64,000 bases of DNA from Pullulanibacillus pueri (GTDB lineage Bacteria > Bacillota > Bacilli > Bacillales > Sporolactobacillaceae), in assembly GCF_014639255.1 (NCBI RefSeq), contig NZ_BMFV01000015.1:37550-101549 (forward strand). The letters are read 5' to 3'. Below, in pieces: positions 1 through 8,488 of the stretch. The notes under the pieces were generated by a model. It searched no databases and had not been told where the DNA came from. It worked only from the letters and a program-made list of their open reading frames with translations. The position numbers and the translations under genes are program-made. How positions within the stretch are numbered: the first letter of the stretch is position 1; each line of letters opens with the position of its first letter.

Positions 1-818
1 CTAATCTTAAAAACCCCTATTGGTCATCTGTTCTAGAGGGCGTTGAGGATACCTGTCATAAATTAGGATACAGCTTAATGATATGCAACTCAGATGAAGA
101 TCCTAATAAAGAAAAACATTATATAGAAGAATTTCAGCGCCGTCAGGTTGATGGCATTGTCATTAACCCTACAGTCAGGAACATGGAAATGTATGAGGAA
201 TTAGTCAAGTCCAAGTACCCATTTGTGGTGGTGAACAGAAAAATCCCAAATTTAGTCGTGAAAAACGTAGTTGTTGATAATAATCAAGGCGCATTTCTCG
301 CCGTCAATCATCTCATGGATGAGGGGAGAAAAAGGATTGCTGTCACGGCTTTTAATAATCCACATGTCAGTACTTGGAAGGAAAGAGTCGAGGGATATAA
401 AGAGGTTCTCCTGTCCAGAGGATATGCAAAGAAAGATTTTAGAATCCTTTTAATCGACCCGGTATCAGACGTTAAGGAAGTCACTATGGCGTTTTTGCGA
501 AAAAATCCTGATGTGGATGCGCTATTTTCTACGAACAATATGATCTCACTTCAGTCGATGGAGGCCATTCGAGAACTTCATCTGAAAATTCCTGAGGATA
601 TCGCCTTAGTCAGTTACGATGAGACAGCATGGGCCAAACATCTCGAACCTCCTTTGACAACCATTAAACAGCCCGGTTATGACATGGGTGTGAAGGCGAC
701 TCAGATGTTGGTGGATTCCATTGCTGGCAACAACGACGAAGAATCAGAAACAATTATTTTAGAACCCGAGTTGATTGTGAGAAACTCGTCAATATCAGAG
801 AGTTATCATAGACCATAA
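1..818 (+). CDS. LacI/GalR-family transcriptional regulator, 5'-truncated by window edge
   Basis: The frame is open from base 3 with no start codon, so the N-terminal DNA-binding helix-turn-helix lies outside the window. What remains is the periplasmic-binding-protein-like effector domain: an opening NPYWSSVLEGVE segment, then GYSLMICNSDED, DGIVINP, LVSYDETAWAKHLEPPLTT and a closing LIVRNSS. These are typical landmarks of the sugar-binding core of LacI-family repressors. It lies directly upstream of, and codirectional with, a sugar-binding lipoprotein gene, which it may control; the gap holds a 14-bp operator-like palindrome. The sugar cannot be read from the sequence. The family call is firm; the link to the downstream gene is inference. 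Confidence 0.9.
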   Translation, partial: NLKNPYWSSVLEGVEDTCHKLGYSLMICNSDEDPNKEKHYIEEFQRRQVDGIVINPTVRNMEMYEELVKSKYPFVVVNRKIPNLVVKNVVVDNNQGAFLAVNHLMDEGRKRIAVTAFNNPHVSTWKERVEGYKEVLLSRGYAKKDFRILLIDPVSDVKEVTMAFLRKNPDVDALFSTNNMISLQSMEAIRELHLKIPEDIALVSYDETAWAKHLEPPLTTIKQPGYDMGVKATQMLVDSIAGNNDEESETIILEPELIVRNSSISESYHRP

Positions 819-890
819 ACCTTTTTTCTCTAAAGGGGGTGATGTTTAACAGAAAGCACTCTTGTTTAAAGGGCTTCTATTCACATATAT

Positions 891-904
891 TGTAAACCCT
901 TACA
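891..904 (+). promoter_or_regulatory. LacI/CcpA-type operator candidate
   Basis: TGTAAACCCTTACA is a near-perfect inverted repeat that differs from the cre consensus (TGWAARCGYTWWCA) at one central base. It lies about 80 bases before the solute-binding protein gene. It could be the operator of the adjacent LacI-family regulator or a weak CcpA site. The assignment is inferred from symmetry and position only. Confidence 0.45.
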
Positions 905-982
905 GTGAGTGTTTGCTAATGTGGATGTGAGGTCATTAATGTTTGATGAATATCTAAATAAATGTAAGGGGTTGATCGTTTC

Positions 983-2284
983 GTGAAAAAGTGGGTTATG
1001 GCAATGTTCTCCATCCTTTTAATTGTAGGGTTAATAGGGTGTGGAAATGACTCCTCAACAAGTAGTGGGAAAAATAAGAAAGTGACGATTTCAATCGCTT
1101 GGTGGGGAGATACTGAACGCAATAAAAAGTATAATGACATTGCAGATGAATTTGAAAAAGAACATCCTAACATTGAAGTGAAGAGACAGTTTGGGAATTT
1201 TAATGACTATTGGGATAAACTTGCCACGCAAACGGCGGGTGGAAATGCCCCCGATGTGGTCAGTATGCATGCAAGATATGTTGCCGATTATGCTCGGCGC
1301 AACACACTTATTGATCTAGGTAAATATGTTGATTCTGGGACAATTGATCTTAGTGATTTTCCTAAATCTGTGGTAGATAGTGGGAAGGTTGATGGGAAAA
1401 CCTATATGGTTGCTCAAGGCGTAACCACCTCAGGTGAGATTGTTAATTATACTCAAATAAAAAAATTAGGTGTGGAACCTTTTGATGATAATTGGACTTG
1501 GGATGACTTTGTCAATAGAGTGATAGATTTACAAGAGGCAATTAAAACAAAGGGTTTAAAAGGAACTTGGGCGATAGATGACCAAAGTTCTCACATGCAA
1601 CCTAACTTTGAATATTTCCTAAGGACTCAAGGAAAAGAAATATATACGGCTGATGGAAAACTTGGTTTCGATAAAGCAGATGTTGTCAATTGGTTTAAAA
1701 TGTGGGATAAATTGCGCAAGGCTGGGGCGATTCCAGATGCGGCAACAGGGAATGAGTATAAAAACGTCTCGCTTGAACAAAGTCTTTTTGTTAAAGACAA
1801 GGTCCTCATACATGATATTCCTGCCAATCAATTGTATCTTTATCAGGATCAATTGAAGAACGATGACTTAGGGATGATAAGATATCCTCAGGGTGAAGAT
1901 GGAACAAATGGGGAATATGTAGAAGGAGCCTACCTAAGTATTACAAAAGGTTCAAAGCATCCAAAGGAAGCAGCAGAATTCATTAACTTCTTTGTTAACT
2001 CGGAAAAAGCACTGGGGATATTTAAGGTTGAGCAAGGAGCGCCAGGTTCAACCAAAATGGATGAGTTTGTAAAACCCAAATTAGATAAAAATCAACAAGA
2101 GTCACTTGAATTTATCCAAAAAACGCTTAAAATTGCTGATACTGCCCCATATCCACCCAAGGGGAATACAGAAGTCACAACAGCGTTTAGTGATGCGGCT
2201 GACTCGATTTCATTTGGAAGAGCTTCTATTGAACAAGCAGCTGAAGATTTTATGAACAAAGCTCATAGTGCTATCGGTCAATAA
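983..2284 (+). CDS. Sugar ABC transporter substrate-binding lipoprotein (family 1)
   Basis: This 433-residue extracellular solute-binding protein starts with GTG, preceded by AAGGGG 11 bases upstream. Residues 1-20 form a lipoprotein signal peptide ending in the lipobox LIGC, so the mature protein should be lipid-anchored on the outer face of the membrane. The body has family 1 landmarks: ISIAWWGD near the mature N-terminus, then TAGGNAPDVV and YVEGAYLSITKGSKHPKEAAEFINF. The protein should deliver a mono- or oligosaccharide to an ABC permease. No permease or ATPase gene follows; a terminator closes the unit instead. It must therefore use a transporter encoded elsewhere, or be left over from a lost operon. 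Confidence 0.9.
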   Translation: MKKWVMAMFSILLIVGLIGCGNDSSTSSGKNKKVTISIAWWGDTERNKKYNDIADEFEKEHPNIEVKRQFGNFNDYWDKLATQTAGGNAPDVVSMHARYVADYARRNTLIDLGKYVDSGTIDLSDFPKSVVDSGKVDGKTYMVAQGVTTSGEIVNYTQIKKLGVEPFDDNWTWDDFVNRVIDLQEAIKTKGLKGTWAIDDQSSHMQPNFEYFLRTQGKEIYTADGKLGFDKADVVNWFKMWDKLRKAGAIPDAATGNEYKNVSLEQSLFVKDKVLIHDIPANQLYLYQDQLKNDDLGMIRYPQGEDGTNGEYVEGAYLSITKGSKHPKEAAEFINFFVNSEKALGIFKVEQGAPGSTKMDEFVKPKLDKNQQESLEFIQKTLKIADTAPYPPKGNTEVTTAFSDAADSISFGRASIEQAAEDFMNKAHSAIGQ

Positions 2285-2312
2285 CGGATGATCACATAAA
2301 AGCAATGCATGA

Positions 2313-2348
2313 GGGAAAGGGATGGTCGAGATCCTTTTCCCTTTTTTA
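2313..2348 (+). terminator. Rho-independent terminator after the sugar-binding protein gene
   Basis: An 11-bp stem (GGGAAAGGGAT pairing with ATCCTTTTCCC, one G-U pair) with a 7-base loop is followed by a run of T. It lies 30 bases after the stop codon and separates this unit from the convergent metH-yitJ operon. Confidence 0.85.
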
Positions 2349-2494
2349 CTGACACATTAAATGGCAGTTATGAACAGTGTTATTCAATCAGCCGCTTGTT
2401 CATTTAGAATAACATATTTGTAAGCGTTCTTGTAGGTATGGAGTGTCACCTTAGATAGCAAGTTTTACTAAACCCTTTTTGTTTCGCCGCTTCA

Positions 2495-4456
2495 TTAGCC
2501 TTTAACTGTTTTTTTAAGCCCGTGAATATAGCGAGTCAAATGGGAGGTAAGGTCATAGCGTAAAAAGGGTGTGACGAGATAGATCCCATTAAAATAGTTA
2601 AGCGCTTCGTTAATCAGTGTTTCAGAGATTGATAGTCCTTCAAGCGCTGCTTCTTTATTTGAGTCTTTATCCATACGCTCAAGTATAGAATCGGGAATTT
2701 GGATCCCAGGAACTTCATTATGCAAAAACTGAGCATTTCGCGAACTTGTCAAAGGCATAATACCAACAAATACGGGGACATTGAAGGGTTCCACGGCACG
2801 GGCTAATTTTTCAAAGAGCTGAATATCAAAAATAGGTTGAGTCATCACATAATCAGCACCGGCATCAAGTTTTCTCTTCAGACGGTCAATGGCCTTATTA
2901 AAGTTGCGAACATGTGGGTTAAAAGAGGTGCCAATGACAAATGTAGCGCTCTGTTTTAAAGGTTGACCAGAAAAGGCCACGCCATGATTCAGCTTTTTTA
3001 CCATTTTTGATAGGTCAGTTGACGACATATCATAGACAGAAGTTGCCCCTGGTAAGTCACCGAAACGCGAAGGATCGCCCGTTACAAGAAGAATATGGTG
3101 AATCCCAAGAACGTGAAGCCCCATTAAATGTGATTGTTGACCTATGAGATTTCGATCACGACAAGCGATGTGCACGAGAGGCTCTATGCCTCTATTTTTG
3201 AGCTGGCTTGCGATCGCCATATTACTCACACGAACGGTTCCTAATGAATTATCTGCAATCGTGATGGCATCTGCCCCTGCTTGATGAAGTTTTTCGGCGG
3301 CGTTTATGTATTTTGTCACATCCAAAACCTTTGGTGGATCAAGTTCGACAATTATAGTCGGCTCATGTTTTGCTTTTTGTACAAGCGATTGCTGAGGGAT
3401 AACGTTTAGGGATTCTTGATCCCATTTGTCAGTGGGCATTTTGGGCTCTAATGTTCTACTCCTAACTTGGATTGGCTTCTGTATCGAGACATGGGAAAGC
3501 GTAGGCTCTGCTGTAGCTTTAGAGTGTGAAAAATCTTTGAGCTGCTTTGCCAATGCACGAATGTGATCAGGTGTTGTCCCACAACAACCGCCAATGAATT
3601 TAACGCCCTTTTGTACAAGTTGTAGGCCAATCTTAGCGAAATAGTTTGCATTTCCTGTATAAGAATATTCGCCATCGACCATATGCAATAATCCACCGTT
3701 TGGAACGGCCGCATAATGGGAATGAGGGTTTAACTCAAGGCTCTCATAACTGCGCAATATCCCTGATAATCCAAGACGGCAATTGAGCCCGACAACATCT
3801 GCCCCTGCATCTTCTAAAATGCTAAAAGCTTCATCAATGGGGAAACCATCTCTTGTGACACCAATCGCTTCAGGGGATAAATTCGCTATGATCGGTAAGT
3901 TGGTAAATTGGCGCGCAGTTTCAACAGCTAATTGTAATTCTGTAAGATCAGAAAAGGTTTCGAGCAAAAGGCCATCAACCGACGCTTCTAGAAGGGCGGT
4001 GAGTTGTTCCTCAAAAAGAAATTTTAAGGACATGCGAGCTCCTTGGCTATTAAAATTAGGAACCTTAATATCTGCAGTTGAACCGATTGTCCCAAAAACA
4101 AAAGCTTCTGAATGGGTTACATTATTTATTTGTAAATGGTCTTGATGAAGCTGAATCGCTTGCCGCGCCGCCTTAACCGCGGAGTGATTAATTTCCCATA
4201 CGCGATCTTCTAAGCCGTAGCGACCTAGTCCCATTCGATGACCACTAAAAGTGTTGGTCTGAATCAGTGTCGCTCCCGCTGAAAGATAAGCCATATGGGC
4301 TTCCTGTACCAATTCAGGTTGATTCAAAACAAGGGCTTCAAAGCAGGTGCGAGCGGGAACCCCAGATTGATGTAATAATGTTGCCATGGCGCCATCGCCA
4401 ATAATGTAATCTGTTTTTAATTGTTCAAGAAACTGAGTACGGCGTTCTTTTGACAT
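2495..4456 (-). CDS. yitJ: Bifunctional homocysteine S-methyltransferase / methylenetetrahydrofolate reductase (YitJ-type)
   Basis: Residues 1-300 form a homocysteine methyltransferase domain with the zinc ligands Cys226 (GLNC) and Cys291-Cys292 (GGCCGTTP). Residues from about 360 to the end form a MetF-like flavin barrel that reduces 5,10-methylenetetrahydrofolate (TIADNSLGTVRVSN, HIACRDRN, LLVTGDPSR, YVMTQPIFD). This fusion is the B. subtilis YitJ architecture. It can supply methyl-folate for MetH and may also methylate homocysteine itself. The ATG at 4456 has GGAGG eight bases upstream; an in-frame TTG five codons earlier overlaps that site and is unlikely to be used. The gene follows metH by 26 bases and shares its SAM riboswitch. 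Confidence 0.93.
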   Translation of the reverse strand: MSKERRTQFLEQLKTDYIIGDGAMATLLHQSGVPARTCFEALVLNQPELVQEAHMAYLSAGATLIQTNTFSGHRMGLGRYGLEDRVWEINHSAVKAARQAIQLHQDHLQINNVTHSEAFVFGTIGSTADIKVPNFNSQGARMSLKFLFEEQLTALLEASVDGLLLETFSDLTELQLAVETARQFTNLPIIANLSPEAIGVTRDGFPIDEAFSILEDAGADVVGLNCRLGLSGILRSYESLELNPHSHYAAVPNGGLLHMVDGEYSYTGNANYFAKIGLQLVQKGVKFIGGCCGTTPDHIRALAKQLKDFSHSKATAEPTLSHVSIQKPIQVRSRTLEPKMPTDKWDQESLNVIPQQSLVQKAKHEPTIIVELDPPKVLDVTKYINAAEKLHQAGADAITIADNSLGTVRVSNMAIASQLKNRGIEPLVHIACRDRNLIGQQSHLMGLHVLGIHHILLVTGDPSRFGDLPGATSVYDMSSTDLSKMVKKLNHGVAFSGQPLKQSATFVIGTSFNPHVRNFNKAIDRLKRKLDAGADYVMTQPIFDIQLFEKLARAVEPFNVPVFVGIMPLTSSRNAQFLHNEVPGIQIPDSILERMDKDSNKEAALEGLSISETLINEALNYFNGIYLVTPFLRYDLTSHLTRYIHGLKKTVKG

Positions 4457-4482
4457 TCTCATCACCTCCAAAATTATAATGA

Positions 4483-7400
4483 TTATTTGACATTGAAGTA
4501 CTTGCCTTCAGGATGGGCAAAGACCATAGCTGAGATGCTGGCTTCGGGATCCATCATGTATTCATCTGTTAATTCAACTCCAATATCTCCAGGGTTAATG
4601 AGCCTAAATAATTGTTTCTGGTCTTCCAAGTTAGGACAGGCCGGATACCCAAAGGAAACACGGACGCCTTGATAGCGAGCAATAAAACGTTCACGCATGG
4701 TCATCTCCAGAGGATCGGGAAATCCCCATTGATCCCTAATCATTTGGTGAATTCGCTCTGCAAAGCCTTCAGCGAGCTCTAAGGCAAGCGCTTGAATAGC
4801 ATGTGAACGTAGATAATCGCCCTTATTTTTCCAGTCCTCCGCTAATTCTCTTATGCCTCTTCCAGCTGTGACAGAGAAAAAGGCGACATAATCCATTTCA
4901 CCACTTTCCTTTGGACGCAAATAATCGGCGAGGCAAAGGTAAGGTTTTTGTTCTTGACGTAAAAAGGTGAAGCGCTCGAGCACGCTTTCATGATTATCCG
5001 GGTCATAAATCCTGACTTCGTCTCCGACGGCCTGAGCAGGGAAGAAGCGATAGACAGCCTGCGGACGGATAATATGGTCACTCTCACACATGTCTAGAAG
5101 TTCATTTACAAGTTGAAGTAAATCAAGCGCTTTAGGATCGCCTGCTTCTATTAGCTTTGTCACATTTCCTTTAAGCCCTAAGTGTCTTCCAATTAACATT
5201 TGCAAATTGATATAAGGACGAAGATAGTTTATTGGATAATCCCTTAATACATGACGTTCAAAGTCGGGTGGGGTAAAGATAGGGGTATCCCGTTTTATGG
5301 GTGACAACTTTGGTTCATTATCGTCTTCGTTTTTTTTCACGTTGGTCAGAGTCTTTAAACCTACCATTTCAAGGCGCGTTTCCTCAAGTTCATCTAACAA
5401 TTTTTTCTGCTCAGAGGGCGTGATTAGTCGATTGGCAAAATCCAAACCCTGCATGGCATCCTTCGCAAATATGACGGGCGGCTCATAGTTGGGTTTTATT
5501 TTTGTATAAGTAAACTTTTTGGTAAGAGCTGCACCGCCAACAAGTAATGGCGCTTTGACACCTGCCTTTTGAAAGTCTTCAGCAGTGACCACCATTTGTT
5601 GAGCTGACTTCACAAGTAAACCTGATAGACCAATCATGTCTGGTTTCAGCTCTTTATACGCTTTAATCAATTGTTCAGGTGGAACCTTAATCCCAAGATT
5701 AACGACATCAAAGCCATTATTTGAAAGAATAATTTCTACTAAGTTTTTCCCGATATCATGCACATCGCCCTTAACAGTAGCGAGGAGGATTTTCCCTTTG
5801 TTGGCGCTATCAGATTTCTCCATAAAAGGTTCAAGATAAGAGACTGCTGTTTTCATCACTTCAGCACTTTGTAAGACTTCGGCAACAATTAATTCATTTA
5901 AGTTAAATAAACGTCCAACCTCTGACATGCCATTCATAAGTGGGCCATTAATGATGTCTAATGGGAGAGTGGTTTTTAACGCTTCATCAAGATCTTGAAG
6001 AAGGCCTTGTTTTGTGCCATCCACCACATATTTTGCTAGACGTTCTTCTAGCGGCAAAGTGCTCGTTTCCACCGTTTTTTGCGGTTTTTTCTTACGATAA
6101 AAAGCGGTGAATTCTGCAACCAATTCATCCGTTGTTTCAAAAAGCAAGCGCCGAGATAACTGTTTTTCCTCATCAGAGATCGAAGCATAGCGTTCGAGTT
6201 TCTCAGTATTGACAATGGCGTAACCGAGACCAGCACGAGTGCATTCATATAAAAAAACAGAATTCAGCACTTCACGTCCAGCAGGAGGGAGACCAAAGGA
6301 GACATTACTGACTCCCAATATAAGTGGACAATCAGGTAAGTGCTCACGTAATAAACGAATCCCTTCGACTGTTTCTTGAGCGGACCCAATATATTTTTGG
6401 TCTCCCGTTCCTACTGGGAAAGTCAGTGGATCAATAATAATATCGCGGATGTCCATTCCATATTTTTCTGTTAAGAGTTGGACTGAACGCTTGGCAACCT
6501 CTAATTTACGCTCTCGCGTGACTGCCATACCCTGTTCATCGATGGTCCCAACAATAAGAGCAGCACCGTATTGAACAGCCAGTTTAGCAAAACGAGCAAG
6601 GCGCTCCTCACCATCTTCTAGATTAGTAGAATTAATAATCGCTTTTCCTTGAGAATGCTTAAGCCCAAGCTCCACAACAGTAGCATCTGTAGAATCAATC
6701 ATGAGAGGAACTTTAACTTTTCGAACAACCTGCGGAATAAATTGATTCATATCTTCAGCTTCTTCACGGTCTGGATCGGCAAGGCAGATATCAATCACTT
6801 GTGCCCCTGATTTGACTTGATCACGCGCAATTTCAGAAGCAGCTTCAATCTCTCCTTCAGAAATCAAGCGTTTAAATTTCCTCGAACCAATGACATTGGT
6901 GCGTTCACCGACAAAAATTGGCCGATTATCATCTTCTAAAAAAACGGCATTTAAACCTGAGATCGCATGATCATGAGGTGTGGCAAACGAACGAGGGGGT
7001 TTATCTTTTAAAATCTCACGCAAGGCTTGGATGTGTTCAGGTCGAGTCCCACAGCAGCCACCGACAATATTGAGCCATTCTTGATCGGCAAAATCGGCAA
7101 GTTTGCTCGCAAGACTTGAAGGTGTTTCATGATAATGCCCCTCTTCATCTGGGAGACCGGCATTCGGGTAACAACTCACAGCGGTTTGCGCTAGGGAAGA
7201 TAAGGTTCGAAGATGATCGCGCATAAATTCTGGACCAGTAGCACAGTTAAGCCCAACAGAAATGGGTTTTAAATGCTCAACGGACAGATAAAAAGCTTCA
7301 ATCGTCTGGCCTGCGAGCGTAGTCCCCATCGGTTCTATCGTTCCAGAGATCATGATCGGAATCTTTCTGCCGAGTTCGGAAAAAGCTTGATTGATCCCAA

Positions 7401-7926
7401 GACTTCCCGCTTTAACATTTAACAGATCTTGAGAGGTCTCCAATAATAGAAGGTCAACGCCACCTTTCATGAGACCACGGGCTTGAATACGGTAGCTTTC
7501 CACAAGTTCATCAAAAGTAGCACCACCAGTCACCGAGAGACTTTTCGTTGTAGGTCCCATAGCGCCAGCGACATAGCGAGGCCAATCAGGTGTTGAAACA
7601 GTTTCAACTTGTTGTCTCGCGAGTTTGGCTGATTGTACATTGAGCTCTTCCGCTAAATGCTCGAGATTATATTCCGATAGTACAATGGGAGTGGCACCAA
7701 AGGTATTGGTTTCAATAATATCAGCCCCAGCTATTAAGTAGTCATAATGAATGCGAGAAATAACATCTGGACGGGTCATTGATAAGTATTCATTACATCC
7801 GTCATACTCTTCTCCTCCAAAATCAGCCTCAGATAAATCCTGTTGTTGTAACATGGTTCCCATCGCACCATCGAGAATGAGAATCCGCTGTTTCAGACTA
7901 TCTTTAATGTTCGTGGTCATGTACAT
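4483..7926 (-). CDS. metH: Cobalamin-dependent methionine synthase
   Basis: This 1147-residue protein has the complete MetH order. Residues 1-310 are the homocysteine domain with zinc ligands Cys228 and Cys291-292 (GGCCGTRP). Residues about 335-600 are the pterin/methyltetrahydrofolate barrel (FVGERTN, IDICLADPD). Residues 630-705 are the four-helix cap. The B12 Rossmann domain carries the axial-ligand motif DVHDIG, with His723. Residues from about 880 form the AdoMet reactivation domain ending in YFNVK. It transfers a methyl group from methyl-folate to homocysteine in the cytoplasm and needs vitamin B12. The ATG at 7926 has AAAGGAG five bases upstream. It is the first gene of the SAM-controlled operon with yitJ. 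Confidence 0.97.
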   Translation of the reverse strand: MYMTTNIKDSLKQRILILDGAMGTMLQQQDLSEADFGGEEYDGCNEYLSMTRPDVISRIHYDYLIAGADIIETNTFGATPIVLSEYNLEHLAEELNVQSAKLARQQVETVSTPDWPRYVAGAMGPTTKSLSVTGGATFDELVESYRIQARGLMKGGVDLLLLETSQDLLNVKAGSLGINQAFSELGRKIPIMISGTIEPMGTTLAGQTIEAFYLSVEHLKPISVGLNCATGPEFMRDHLRTLSSLAQTAVSCYPNAGLPDEEGHYHETPSSLASKLADFADQEWLNIVGGCCGTRPEHIQALREILKDKPPRSFATPHDHAISGLNAVFLEDDNRPIFVGERTNVIGSRKFKRLISEGEIEAASEIARDQVKSGAQVIDICLADPDREEAEDMNQFIPQVVRKVKVPLMIDSTDATVVELGLKHSQGKAIINSTNLEDGEERLARFAKLAVQYGAALIVGTIDEQGMAVTRERKLEVAKRSVQLLTEKYGMDIRDIIIDPLTFPVGTGDQKYIGSAQETVEGIRLLREHLPDCPLILGVSNVSFGLPPAGREVLNSVFLYECTRAGLGYAIVNTEKLERYASISDEEKQLSRRLLFETTDELVAEFTAFYRKKKPQKTVETSTLPLEERLAKYVVDGTKQGLLQDLDEALKTTLPLDIINGPLMNGMSEVGRLFNLNELIVAEVLQSAEVMKTAVSYLEPFMEKSDSANKGKILLATVKGDVHDIGKNLVEIILSNNGFDVVNLGIKVPPEQLIKAYKELKPDMIGLSGLLVKSAQQMVVTAEDFQKAGVKAPLLVGGAALTKKFTYTKIKPNYEPPVIFAKDAMQGLDFANRLITPSEQKKLLDELEETRLEMVGLKTLTNVKKNEDDNEPKLSPIKRDTPIFTPPDFERHVLRDYPINYLRPYINLQMLIGRHLGLKGNVTKLIEAGDPKALDLLQLVNELLDMCESDHIIRPQAVYRFFPAQAVGDEVRIYDPDNHESVLERFTFLRQEQKPYLCLADYLRPKESGEMDYVAFFSVTAGRGIRELAEDWKNKGDYLRSHAIQALALELAEGFAERIHQMIRDQWGFPDPLEMTMRERFIARYQGVRVSFGYPACPNLEDQKQLFRLINPGDIGVELTDEYMMDPEASISAMVFAHPEGKYFNVK

Positions 7927-7999
7927 TTAAACTCCTTTTATGTTTCATTAAGTGGTGCTGATTTCTCACCTGCAAAGCAACACTCTATTTAGAGATAAA

Positions 8000-8036
8000 A
8001 AAATTAAAAAGGGCCTTTCTCATAGAGAAAGACCCT
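8000..8036 (-). terminator. Riboswitch-controlled terminator before metH
   Basis: On the minus strand, AGGGTCTTTCTC pairs with GAGAAAGGCCCT around a short loop and is followed by TTTTTAATTTTTTT. It lies just downstream of the SAM aptamer and about 75 bases before metH, the standard expression platform of S-box leaders. High SAM should favour this hairpin and stop transcription. Confidence 0.9.
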
Positions 8037-8055
8037 GAACATATCGATGTCCGGA

Positions 8056-8170
8056 CTCTCATCTCTCAGAAAATACTTTCTGCTGGAGTTAGCACCGTGA
8101 CCATACAAAAAGGTATCATCCGGTTGCCGGGCTTCATCGGGCCAGTCCCTCCGCCTGCTCTAGATAAGAG
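8056..8170 (-). promoter_or_regulatory. SAM-I (S-box) riboswitch aptamer
   Basis: Read on the minus strand, the region shows the S-box core: CTCTTATCTAGAG at the 5' end, GGCGGAGGGACTGGCCC, GATGAAGCCCGGCAACC, then GGTGCTAACTCCAGCAGA and a closing AGAGATGAGAG. The outer P1 helix pairs 8170-8162 with 8064-8056 over nine base pairs. This aptamer binds S-adenosylmethionine and turns off methionine genes in Firmicutes; here it controls metH and yitJ through the adjoining terminator. Confidence 0.96.
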
Positions 8171-8206
8171 AATATACAAAGTTTTCGCACAAAACCTTTA
8201 TTCAAT

Positions 8207-8235
8207 AACATACAGATTTTAATTTAGATTGTCAA
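8207..8235 (-). promoter_or_regulatory. SigA-type promoter of the metH-yitJ operon
   Basis: On the minus strand a perfect -35 box TTGACA (8235-8230) is separated by 17 bases from TATGTT (8212-8207), a moderate -10. Initiation would fall some 30 bases before the SAM aptamer, consistent with an S-box leader transcript. Confidence 0.65.
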
Positions 8236-8320
8236 CATGATTATTCACTATTTTTTTAGTATAATACCTAGAAAAATCACTTGAGATTCTCTTTTGCATC
8301 AAAATTGTGATAATATACTA

Positions 8321-8442
8321 GTAACACAACTGTCCACGAGAGAGAAAGACTCCTGGGATGATTGAGAGTGCAGGAGATAAGATAAAATAAAAAAGTTTGT
8401 GTTACATTACATAATGATTGATGCAAGCCATCTGGGTAACAC
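8321..8442 (+). promoter_or_regulatory. Structured 5' leader of gnd with mutually exclusive pairings
   Basis: GTAACACAA (8321-8329) is the exact complement of TTGTGTTAC (8397-8405), enclosing a second hairpin of CTCCTG and CAGGAG (about 8351-8376). The same middle element, GTGTTAC (8399-8405), can instead pair exactly with GTAACAC at 8436-8442. A third hairpin, CATCTG/CAGATG (8429-8458), overlaps that alternative arm. Competing helices of this kind are typical of regulated leaders. I do not recognise a known riboswitch class, and no T-run terminator follows, so any control would act on translation or by protein binding. Confidence 0.4.
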
Positions 8443-8488
8443 TAGAACTATTCAGATGCGAATGGCATTAAGAAAGTGAGTGGTGAGA

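Noticed and set aside
2420..2434. cre site between the sugar-binding gene and yitJ
   Set aside because: TGTAAGCGTTCTTG matches only the left half, and it lies between convergent 3' ends where it could not control a promoter.
8321..8458. T-box or known riboswitch before gnd
   Set aside because: No T-box AGGGTGGNACCGCG-type core, no specifier loop and no match to the aptamer cores I know. Kept only as an unassigned structured leader.
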